A stretch of 8,464 nucleotides of DNA from a bacterium (GTDB taxonomy: Bacteria > Bacteroidota > Bacteroidia > Bacteroidales > Muribaculaceae): assembly GCA_004563195.1 (NCBI GenBank), contig SFTJ01000079.1:1-8464 (forward strand), in the 5' to 3' direction. The first letter of the stretch is position 1. Each line of letters opens with the position of its first letter. Under the pieces are notes generated by a model. That model was not told where the DNA came from. It searched no databases and was given only the letters and a program-made list of their open reading frames with translations. The position numbers and the translations under genes are program-made. Shown one piece after another: positions 1 to 5,821 of the stretch.

Positions 1-268
1 ATTTTGCCTTGCTTAGGCAGTTTGTGGCCGATTTTTTCGATTCTTTATCCATTTTTATTGATATTTGCAGTGTCTGAAGCTTGAGAATGTGCTTTTTTGA
101 ACAATTTTGAGTGGCAGAAGTTAAACCAAAGGTTGCCGGTGGAGTCAAAACAAATGAAAGCATCGGCATAAAGCCTTGGCTTTGCGAGAGAAATTAATTA
201 ATTCATTTATCAGATAAATAGCCCGCAAGGCGAAAAATAATTAAGAAACAAAGATTATAGGAAAAGGT
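1..268. other. Gene-free leader at left edge
   Basis: No convincing gene lies here. Two + frames are open from the left edge. One ends in TGA at 82-84 and would encode a hydrophobic 27-residue tail; the other ends in TGA at 75-77. Either could be the last codons of an upstream gene, but they are too short to choose between. The stretch is AT-rich, unlike the GC-rich third positions of the genes. A small perfect inverted repeat (170-175 with 178-183) sits about 90 bases before the first start codon. I see no confident promoter for the next gene, so its transcription start is undetermined. Confidence 0.5.
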
Positions 269-691
269 ATGAATTACGTAAAGCATTTTTTGAAAGGACA
301 ATGGTTGCGCAAGGCAGCCGAGTATATGGTAGACCCCGCCAAGATGAAATGGTTGGTGGGCAGAGTACGCCAATATTGTGGAAAAGAAGGACTTGCCGCA
401 GTGCGCTGTCACCTGTCGCTGCTTGCCGACATGGCGAGCGACATTACCAAAGGTCGCTACACCGATTATAGCAAGGGAAACTTTCTCCTTGCGGTGGCTG
501 CGCTGATATATGTGGTGTCGCCGCTCGATTTGGTGCCCGATTTTTTGATAGTTTTGGGACTGCTCGACGATGTGGCAATAGTGGGCTGGGCTATGAGTCG
601 ACTTAAGACCGAAGTGGATAAGTATCAGGCATTTGTGGCTGAAAAAGCAGCTGCCGAACCACCCGCCGAAGTGGCTGTTGCCGCCGACTGA
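269..691 (+). CDS. DUF1232 / YkvA-like small membrane protein
   Basis: A 140-residue protein with the DUF1232 (YkvA-like) core at about residues 64-118. After a polar lead-in (YTDYSKGN) comes a hydrophobic helix at 71-84, then the diagnostic 'SPLDLVPDFL' turn at 84-93, a second hydrophobic stretch, and 'LLDDVAIVGWAM' at 98-109. That 'D-x-[IV]-P-D-x-[IL]...G-[LY]-[LI]-D-D' pattern is the family hallmark. The domain is usually membrane-associated and its biochemical role is unknown. The N-terminal 60 residues are basic and probably helical. The last 20 residues form an Ala/Pro/Glu-rich tail of no known function. The start is supported by an AGGA at 259-262, a rarer clear Shine-Dalgarno for this window. 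A 155-base gap and a separate promoter precede pdxA, so the two genes need not be co-regulated. The family call is firm; the function is unknown. Confidence 0.85.
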   Translation: MNYVKHFLKGQWLRKAAEYMVDPAKMKWLVGRVRQYCGKEGLAAVRCHLSLLADMASDITKGRYTDYSKGNFLLAVAALIYVVSPLDLVPDFLIVLGLLDDVAIVGWAMSRLKTEVDKYQAFVAEKAAAEPPAEVAVAAD

Positions 692-724
692 TGAAAAGAA
701 AAGTGCAGGTGCGGCGCGCGGATG

Positions 725-757
725 TTGGCAAATCGGCAAAAAATTTGTACCTTTACG
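725..757 (+). promoter_or_regulatory. Bacteroidetes-type promoter for pdxA
   Basis: TTG at 725-727 is followed, after about 20 bases, by TACCTTTA at 748-755. This matches the Bacteroidetes primary-sigma pattern (TTTG near -33, TAnnTTTG near -7) in 7 of 8 positions of the -7 box. It predicts a transcript start near 760-763 and a leader of about 85 nucleotides before the pdxA ATG. A second -7-like string at 826-833 is too near the start codon to be the main promoter. Confidence 0.55.
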
Positions 758-781
758 AAGTATTTAGTATTTGGTGCAGTT

Positions 782-838
782 TGCGCTGTTGCGAAGCGGT
801 ATTTCCAACGAGCGTCTGCGCATTGTAACTTTTTTTTT
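782..838 (+). promoter_or_regulatory. Folded pdxA leader with T-tract
   Basis: Within the predicted pdxA leader, 784-791 (CGCTGTTG) pairs with 806-814 (CAAC-G-AGCG), giving an 8-bp stem with one bulged G. A competing outer pairing joins TGCGC at 782-786 to GCGCA at 818-822. A run of nine or more T follows at 829-838, just before the start codon. Hairpin plus T-run resembles an attenuator, but the T-run lies about 7-15 bases from the stem, which is loose for intrinsic termination. I recognise no known riboswitch here. Confidence 0.3.
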
Positions 839-846
839 GACAATTA

Positions 847-1947
847 ATGACAAACGATAAGATTATACGCGTTGGTATAACACAAGGAGACACCAACGGC
901 ATAGGCTATGAAGTGATATTGAAGACACTTCAGAGCCCGCAAATCACCGAGTTGTTTACGCCGGTGGTATATGGGTCGGCCAAGACGGCAAGCTATCATC
1001 GCAAGGCACTTGAATTGCAACCGGTGTCGATGAACGTGATAAAGAGCGGAGCCGACATAAAGGACGGAGTGAATAATTTGGTGGAAGTGACGAGCGAAGA
1101 GGTGAAAGTGGACCTCGGCATGCCGAGCGAATATGCCGGCAAGGCAGCTTTCGACGCATTGGAGCACGCTGTGAGCGACCTCAAGCAAGGCTATATAGAT
1201 GTGCTTGTAACGGCACCAATCAATAAAAAGAGCATACAGAGCGACCAGTTCACTTTTCCGGGACATACCGAGTATCTCGAAGCCAGCATAGGCGACGGCG
1301 ACAAGGCACTGATGATACTTTTCAGCGAAAATGTGCGCGTGGCATTGGTCACCACCCATGTGCCCGTGGCCAACGTCAGCAGCGCTATCACCAAGGAACT
1401 GGTGCTTGAGAAGATAATAGAGTTTAACGATTCGCTCAAGCGCGATTTTGGCGTGGTGCGCCCGCGCATAGCAGTGCTTGCGCTCAATCCGCACGCCGGC
1501 GACGGCGGTCTGCTGGGCAAGGAAGAGCAGACCGTGATAATTCCCGCCATAGAGGAAGCCGTAAATCGCAAAATCACGGCATTCGGACCCTACGCAGCCG
1601 ACGGATTTTTCGGCAACAAGCAATACACCCACTTCGATGGTGTGCTTGCCATGTATCACGACCAGGGATTGGCACCATTTAAGGTGATTGCCATGGAGAG
1701 TGGGGTGAACTTCACCGCCGGGTTGCAATATGTGCGCACCAGTCCCGACCACGGCACAGGCTACGACATAGCCGGCAAGAACGAAGCCAATGAGCAGTCG
1801 ATGCGCCAAGCCATCTATGCCGCTATCGACATCTTCCGCAATCGCGAGCGTTATGCCGAGATGACGCAAAACCCGCTGCGCCGCATGTACTTCGACAAGA
1901 GCGGCGACAAGGAAGTGCTCGACTTGACCAAAGTGGATGAAGATTAA
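847..1947 (+). CDS. pdxA: 4-hydroxythreonine-4-phosphate dehydrogenase PdxA
   Basis: A 366-residue enzyme of the DXP-dependent vitamin B6 pathway. It oxidises 4-phosphooxy-threonine with NAD(P); the product decarboxylates to the aminoacetone phosphate that PdxJ condenses with deoxyxylulose phosphate. Visible motifs are 'GDTNGIGYE' at 14-22, 'FPGHTEYL' at 137-144, and three metal-binding histidines at H171 ('VTTHVPV'), H216 ('LNPHAGDGG') and H271 ('MYHDQGLAPFK'). Their 45- and 55-residue spacing equals that of E. coli PdxA (H166/H211/H266, from memory). 'TSPDHGTGYDIAGK' at 298-311 completes the signature. The protein is about 35 residues longer than the E. coli enzyme, mostly at a charged C-terminus (about 335-366). 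It is cytosolic and probably a homodimer. The start has no Shine-Dalgarno, only an AT-rich leader, as is usual for this group. pdxJ is not in the window. Confidence 0.97.
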   Translation: MTNDKIIRVGITQGDTNGIGYEVILKTLQSPQITELFTPVVYGSAKTASYHRKALELQPVSMNVIKSGADIKDGVNNLVEVTSEEVKVDLGMPSEYAGKAAFDALEHAVSDLKQGYIDVLVTAPINKKSIQSDQFTFPGHTEYLEASIGDGDKALMILFSENVRVALVTTHVPVANVSSAITKELVLEKIIEFNDSLKRDFGVVRPRIAVLALNPHAGDGGLLGKEEQTVIIPAIEEAVNRKITAFGPYAADGFFGNKQYTHFDGVLAMYHDQGLAPFKVIAMESGVNFTAGLQYVRTSPDHGTGYDIAGKNEANEQSMRQAIYAAIDIFRNRERYAEMTQNPLRRMYFDKSGDKEVLDLTKVDED

Positions 1948-1953
1948 TGAATT

Positions 1954-1999
1954 AGCTCCCTCATCAATCAAGGTGACGAGGGCGCTATTCTTCTTTTTA
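1954..1999 (+). terminator. Terminator-like hairpin after pdxA
   Basis: Arms 1954-1965 and 1975-1986 pair through the core CCCTC/GAGGG, with two internal mismatches and a 9-base loop. The T-rich run ATTCTTCTTTTTAT follows at 1987-2000. This fits a Rho-independent terminator of moderate strength. As no promoter is seen before the next gene, it may be leaky and set the ratio of pdxA to downstream transcript (inference). Confidence 0.6.
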
Positions 2000-2003
2000 T
2001 ACA

Positions 2004-2033
2004 GGCGGCGGAGCAGCGAAGCCCCGAGCCGCC
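2004..2033 (+). other. GC-rich hairpin ahead of cassette
   Basis: GGCGGC at 2004-2009 is the exact reverse complement of GCCGCC at 2028-2033, with an 18-base GC-rich loop. No T-run follows. It sits directly after the pdxA terminator and 59 bases before the nucleotidyltransferase start. It could be an RNA-processing or mRNA-stabilising element; nothing in the sequence decides this. Confidence 0.35.
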
Positions 2034-2092
2034 CCACAAAGTAAGACAAAACCATAAAACAACAAGAATAATAACTGCAAACAGAGTAAGTT

Positions 2093-2800
2093 ATGAATTA
2101 TGCAATAATAGCCGCAGGCGAGGGCAGCCGCTTGGCGCAAGAAGGCGTAAAGAAGCCCAAGCCGCTCGTAGAATTGTGTGGAGAGCCTATGATAGGCCGC
2201 TTGATTAACATTTTTGTGCGCTGCAATGCCGAGAGTGTGAGCGTGATAGTAAATCAAGAGATGACCGAAGTGCAGGATTATCTGCAAGAACTTAAGAGCC
2301 GACTGAGCGTGCCACTCAACATAGTGGTGAAGTCTACTCCGAGTTCGATGCACAGTTTCTATGAACTCACCCGAGTGATGAAGCCCGGCAAATTCTGCCT
2401 TACCACGGTAGATACCATCTTCAAGGAGCCCGATTTTGCTCGCTATATAGCAGCATTCGAAGCCGATGAGCAATACGACGGCATGATGGCAGTGACACCC
2501 TATATCGAGGACGAAAAGCCACTATATGTGGATGTGAACGACGCGATGGAGATAAACACCTTCCGCGACGAGGCATACGAAGGCGCCAAATACATATCGG
2601 GCGGCATATATGCACTCACCGACAAGTCGTGGACGGTGCTCAAGAATTGTATCGACGGCGGCGTGTCGCGAATGCGCAATTTTCAGCGCGCCCTGGTGAG
2701 CAGCGGCCTGAAACTCAAGGCTTACTCGATAGAAAAAATCATCGACGTGGACCACGCCGGCGACATAGAGGTGGCAGAGCGCTTCATAAGCGAGCCATAA
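2093..2800 (+). CDS. NTP-transferase, small-molecule nucleotidyltransferase
   Basis: A 235-residue single-domain Rossmann-like nucleotidyltransferase. It transfers an NMP from an NTP to a phosphorylated small molecule and releases pyrophosphate. The N-terminal loop 'AAGEGSRL' (7-14) and 'KPKPLV' (21-26) are the nucleotide-binding signature. D107 in 'TTVDTIF' and the Asp cluster in 'IIDVDHAGDIEVAERF' (217-231) are the expected metal ligands. 'MHSFYELTRVM' (86-96) recalls the 'NNFYSLYLV' region of LicC-type phosphocholine cytidylyltransferases, which argues weakly for CTP and a small alcohol phosphate. Sugar-1-phosphate or inositol-phosphate substrates remain possible. There are no membrane segments. 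It leads the cassette: the next gene follows after 67 bases without a terminator, and a CDP-alcohol transferase lies two genes downstream. The family is firm; nucleotide and acceptor are inferred. Confidence 0.85.
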   Translation: MNYAIIAAGEGSRLAQEGVKKPKPLVELCGEPMIGRLINIFVRCNAESVSVIVNQEMTEVQDYLQELKSRLSVPLNIVVKSTPSSMHSFYELTRVMKPGKFCLTTVDTIFKEPDFARYIAAFEADEQYDGMMAVTPYIEDEKPLYVDVNDAMEINTFRDEAYEGAKYISGGIYALTDKSWTVLKNCIDGGVSRMRNFQRALVSSGLKLKAYSIEKIIDVDHAGDIEVAERFISEP

Positions 2801-2867
2801 TATAGCTGCAATTGCGGCAAAACAGCAAATTAGAGAACCAAAACAACAAATTATAAAACAAGAAACT

Positions 2868-3746
2868 ATGGCAGACATTGTAATAGCAGGCGTAATGCGC
2901 GCCGGCGCATATTCGCCAAACCATATAGGCAACGACACGGCAATATTTAATGCCGTGGCGGAACACCTGCGTAAGCGCGGATGCATAGTGAACGTCTATA
3001 ACGAGGACCAATTTAACAAAAACGGCGTGGAGGAGCGCGTGATAATGAACATGTGTCGCGAGCAAGCCTCGATAGCCAAATTGCAGCAATATGAGGACGA
3101 AGGCCGCTTGGTAATCAACTCGGGCTTCGGCATCGAAAACTGCACGCGTGAGCGCATGACACGCATCTTGATGGGCAACAACATACCTTATCCGGAGAGC
3201 TTGATAGTGAACACCGACGAGGTGGTGAAGCCACTGCTCAAGAAAGCCGGTTTTCAGAGCTGCTGGATAAAGCGTGGCGATTTTCACGCCATGCACAAGG
3301 AGGATGTGAGCTATGTGCGCCATGCTGAGGAGGCTCAGGAAGTGCTTCAGGAATACTTTTTCCGCGGCATTAAGCGAGCCGTAATCAATAAGCACCTGGT
3401 GGGCGACTTGATAAAATTCTACGGCGTAAAGGACCAACCGTTTTTCTATTGGTTCTACCCCTTCGACCATGGCCACAGCAAATATGGCGCCGAGGCAATC
3501 AACGGAAAGTCGCAAGGCTTCAGCTTCGATGTAGATGAGATGAAGCGAATATGCCAGCAGGCAGCCGAGGAGCTCAATGTGGTGGTGTATGGCGGCGACT
3601 GCATAGTGGACTCCGATGGCAAGATGCAGATTATCGACTTTAACGACTGGCCAAGTTTTGCACCATGTCGCAACGAGGCTGCGCCCTACATTGCCAAGGC
3701 AATAATCAGTGCAGTGAAGAAGCATGCCGATGAGCGAAATCGCTAA
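2868..3746 (+). CDS. ATP-grasp enzyme, kinase or ligase of unknown substrate
   Basis: A 292-residue cytosolic protein with ATP-grasp layout. The N-terminal pre-ATP-grasp domain (about 1-80) is followed by 'VINSGFGIENCTRERMTRIL' (82-101), matching the 'N-S...c.dK..t...L' lead-in of RimK- and ITPK-like proteins. K135 in 'CWIKRGDFHAM' is the likely ATP-contacting lysine. 'INKHLVGDLIKFYGV' (173-187) supplies the central strand, and 'GGDCIVDSDGKMQIIDFNDWPSF' (242-264) carries the Mg ligands, probably D257 and N259. ATP-grasp enzymes either join a carboxylate to an amine or thiol through an acyl-phosphate, or phosphorylate an alcohol as inositol-phosphate kinases do. Sequence alone does not decide. 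Placement between an activating nucleotidyltransferase and a CDP-alcohol transferase suggests it makes or modifies the head-group (inference). The start has an A-rich leader and no Shine-Dalgarno. Confidence 0.75.
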   Translation: MADIVIAGVMRAGAYSPNHIGNDTAIFNAVAEHLRKRGCIVNVYNEDQFNKNGVEERVIMNMCREQASIAKLQQYEDEGRLVINSGFGIENCTRERMTRILMGNNIPYPESLIVNTDEVVKPLLKKAGFQSCWIKRGDFHAMHKEDVSYVRHAEEAQEVLQEYFFRGIKRAVINKHLVGDLIKFYGVKDQPFFYWFYPFDHGHSKYGAEAINGKSQGFSFDVDEMKRICQQAAEELNVVVYGGDCIVDSDGKMQIIDFNDWPSFAPCRNEAAPYIAKAIISAVKKHADERNR

Positions 3747-3873
3747 TTGTCAGTTCCCCGAAATATGAAACAAAAAGCGCGGCTGTGAGGCTACGCAAAA
3801 GCACGAATTATTATATATTTTACGAAAACAAACAGTAGGATTTTTTTTAGACTGTAACAAGAAGGAAAAGATT

Positions 3874-4845
3874 ATGCGAAGTTTTAAAGAATTTAAAGAA
3901 GCATACAAGGGGTCGCTGAAATCGATGGACACCGAAGAGACCATCGACCTTATGTTTTATCGGCCCATAGGCTTTGCGTGGGCACTGCTTGCGGCAAAGT
4001 TTGGCATCACGCCCAATATGATTACCATCGCCTCGATATTTCTGGGCGTGGCAGGCGGTGTGCTGTTCTATTTCTATGAGCCCCCAATGATGTGGCTCAA
4101 CATAGTGGGTATGTTGCTGCTGGTGTGGGCCAATTCGTTTGATAGCGCCGACGGCCAGTTGGCTCGAATGACCAAGCAATATTCGCGTTTGGGTCGTATT
4201 CTCGACGGTGTGAGCGGCGATTTCTGGTTTATTGCCATATATTTCTCGCTCGTGTTCCGCGAAATACATTCGAGCACGTTCTTTATGGAAAATGTGTGGG
4301 CGATATGGGTGATGGCAGTGTTGGCAGGTATTTGCCATGCCAAGCAAGCCGCTATGGCCGACTATTATCGCCAATTCCACCTCTATTTTCTCAAGGGTGA
4401 AGAAGGCAGCGAGCTCGATAGCACAGAGCAGCTCGACCGCGACAATGCCGGCATAACCTGGAAGACCCCGCTCAAGAAGATTACCTCGATAACTTATCGC
4501 AACTACACCGCTCAGCAAGAAGGCATTACGCCCGCCATGCAAGCATTGCGCTCTAAGCTTAAAGCCACCTTCGGCGAGGGAGCCGCTGCAGTGCCTCAGA
4601 CATTCCGCGACGCCTTCCGAGCCAAGAGCAAGCCGCTGATGAAGTATACCAATATGCTCTCGTTTAACACCCGAGTGATAGCATTGTTTGTGTCGATACT
4701 TGCGCGCATGCCATGGCTCTACTTTGCGTTCGAGCTGGTGGTGCTCAACACCATGTTGGTGTATATGATACTTCGTCACGAGCGTATTTGCCGAGGCTTT
4801 GTGGCTGAAATAGAAGAAGGCAAATATGTGGCCGATAAAAAGTAA
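3874..4845 (+). CDS. CDP-alcohol phosphatidyltransferase-family membrane enzyme
   Basis: A 323-residue integral membrane enzyme of the CDP-alcohol phosphotransferase family, which makes phosphodiester lipids from a CDP-linked donor and an alcohol. The signature begins D90-x2-D93-G-x2-A97-R98, then eight residues, G107, x3, D111. The last Asp is D116, one residue later than the usual D-x3-D; position 115 is Gly. Hydrophobic segments lie near 34-68, 73-88, 117-130, 141-156, 263-279 and 281-300. Between the last two pairs is a hydrophilic insertion (about 163-260), making the protein longer than typical bacterial members of about 180-220 residues. An AAGGA-type Shine-Dalgarno precedes the start. 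The 127-base upstream gap holds a -7-like TATATTTT at 3814-3821 but no partner box, so co-transcription is favoured. The HAD gene follows after 27 bases. Whether the lipid is donor or acceptor is unknown. Confidence 0.85.
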   Translation: MRSFKEFKEAYKGSLKSMDTEETIDLMFYRPIGFAWALLAAKFGITPNMITIASIFLGVAGGVLFYFYEPPMMWLNIVGMLLLVWANSFDSADGQLARMTKQYSRLGRILDGVSGDFWFIAIYFSLVFREIHSSTFFMENVWAIWVMAVLAGICHAKQAAMADYYRQFHLYFLKGEEGSELDSTEQLDRDNAGITWKTPLKKITSITYRNYTAQQEGITPAMQALRSKLKATFGEGAAAVPQTFRDAFRAKSKPLMKYTNMLSFNTRVIALFVSILARMPWLYFAFELVVLNTMLVYMILRHERICRGFVAEIEEGKYVADKK

Positions 4846-4872
4846 TACAACCCAAAAAATCAGAATAAAAAT

Positions 4873-5583
4873 ATGATAAAGGGAGTGATATTCGACTACG
4901 GCGGCACCATCGATAGCCGCGGAGTGCATTGGAGCGAAGTGATATGGGACGGCTATTGCGATAGCGAAGTGCCGGTGAGCAAGGAAGAATTTCGCCAAAG
5001 CTATGTGATGGCAGAGCGCGAACTTGCCAAGGTACGCCACATATTGCCGCATCACAATTTCTACGACCTGCTTCTGATAAAGATGCGCATCGAACTCGGC
5101 GACCTTGTGGCACGCCAAGTGCTTGCCGCCGACTATCCGGTGGAACCGAAGGCTGAGGCCATAGCCCGCTACTGCTATGATGCAGCCCGCAGCAGCATCG
5201 AGGAGGCTCGCCCAACACTCGAGGCCCTGTATGCGCGTTATCCTATGGTGCTCGTGAGCAACTTCTACGGCAATGTGGAGAGCGTGCTCAGCGACTTCGA
5301 TGTGCGCAAATATTTTGGCACCATAGTGGAGAGCGCCGTGGTGGGAGTTCGCAAGCCCGACCCCAAGATTTTTGCCCTCGGAGTGGAAGCCCTCGGCTTG
5401 AAGCCCGAAGAGGTGCTCGTGATAGGCGATAGCTACAAAAAAGACATAGTGCCCGCCGAGAGCCTCGGTTGCAAGGTGCTGTGGATAAAAGGCAAGGGAT
5501 GGACGGCAGAAGAAGATGCCCAAACCCACCCATGCATCATCGCGCGCCTGAGCGAAGTGCTCGAAAGCGATGTTCTGAAGTAA
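4873..5583 (+). CDS. HAD-superfamily hydrolase (probable phosphatase)
   Basis: A 236-residue cytosolic HAD hydrolase with a helical cap inserted after motif I (about 15-115). Motif I is 'FDYGGTID': D8 is the nucleophile, but the usual acid/base Asp two residues on is Gly10. Motif II is S129-N130 in 'VLVSNF', motif III is K161 in 'VRKPDPKIF', and motif IV is 'VIGDSYKKD' with D186 and D191. All catalytic elements are present except the D+2 residue. E. coli YihX has a similar D-x-G motif (from memory) and is an active sugar phosphatase, so loss of activity should not be assumed. The gene closes the cassette, 27 bases after the CDP-alcohol transferase. That pairing is typical of phospholipid pathways in which a phosphatase removes a phosphate after transfer, so a lipid or head-group phosphatase is the best guess. 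A dehalogenase is less likely. Confidence 0.85.
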   Translation: MIKGVIFDYGGTIDSRGVHWSEVIWDGYCDSEVPVSKEEFRQSYVMAERELAKVRHILPHHNFYDLLLIKMRIELGDLVARQVLAADYPVEPKAEAIARYCYDAARSSIEEARPTLEALYARYPMVLVSNFYGNVESVLSDFDVRKYFGTIVESAVVGVRKPDPKIFALGVEALGLKPEEVLVIGDSYKKDIVPAESLGCKVLWIKGKGWTAEEDAQTHPCIIARLSEVLESDVLK

Positions 5584-5603
5584 TAATAATTATATTAAAA
5601 GCA

Positions 5604-5667
5604 GTTGGCATAAGGTGAGAACTCGAATATGAGCGCACTCTCAACCTTATGCCAACATTCTTTTTTC
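5604..5667 (+). terminator. Strong Rho-independent terminator after the cassette
   Basis: A perfect 13-bp stem joins 5604-5616 (GTTGGCATAAGGT) to 5644-5656. It extends four more pairs (5617-5620 with 5639-5642) past one bulged A, and a small CTC/GAG hairpin sits in the loop. ATTCTTTTTTC follows on the 3' side, and the A-rich 5' flank could serve the opposite strand. This ends the operon and isolates the mannosidase gene. Confidence 0.9.
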
Positions 5668-5701
5668 GGCGCAAAAAGGGCCGATTGCCGCCATGAAATA
5701 C

Positions 5702-5731
5702 TTAAATAATCGAATTTTTTGCGTAACTTCG
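5702..5731 (+). promoter_or_regulatory. Possible promoter of the GH92 gene
   Basis: TAACTTCG at 5724-5731 fits the Bacteroidetes -7 box in all but one base. The expected -33 TTTG is only partly matched, by TTAA at 5702-5705. The position is sensible: downstream of a strong terminator and about 90 bases before the ATG. A promoter must lie somewhere in 5668-5821, and this is the best candidate. Confidence 0.3.
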
Positions 5732-5751
5732 TGGCATTGAATAGAATAAAC

Positions 5752-5778
5752 AGGCATCGGCATCGATGTGCCTTTTTT
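5752..5778 (+). promoter_or_regulatory. Hairpin plus T-run in GH92 leader
   Basis: AGGCA (5752-5756) pairs with TGCCT (5769-5773), and TCG (5757-5759) with CGA (5764-5766), around a four-base GCAT loop and a two-base bulge. Six T follow directly at 5773-5778. It has the form of an intrinsic terminator lying between the likely promoter and the coding start, so leader attenuation is possible; an alternative is the end of a very short RNA. Confidence 0.4.
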
Positions 5779-5821
5779 GAACCATTGGAAACTATTTAAA
5801 ACTAAACTTTAGATACTGTAT

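Noticed and set aside
1..84. Open + frames running in from the left edge as the end of an upstream gene
   Set aside because: Two frames compete, both under 30 codons, with AT-rich codons unlike the other genes; neither tail is recognisable.
128..157. Minus-strand AACCTTTG with ATTTG upstream as a divergent promoter for a gene off the left edge
   Set aside because: The -7 box lacks its initial T and the spacing of about 16 bases is short; no divergent coding start is visible.
2021..2034. Similarity between the GC-rich hairpin at 2004-2034 and the right-edge element at 8445-8461 as copies of one dispersed repeat
   Set aside because: Only short G/C strings are shared and in different order; this is expected from composition alone.
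2801..2867. Palindrome GCTGCAATTGCGGC (2805-2818) as a terminator inside the cassette
   Set aside because: It has no loop and no following T-run, so it would not stop transcription; the gap reads as an ordinary operon spacer.
3847..5529. Long open antisense frame of 560 codons opposite the CDP-alcohol transferase and HAD genes; similar ones at 844-2055 and 2784-3725
   Set aside because: They share triplet boundaries with the sense genes. Stops in that register need sense TTA, CTA or TCA codons, which these genes rarely use. The translations are His/Cys-rich and low in recognisable motifs, whereas the sense frames carry clear family signatures.
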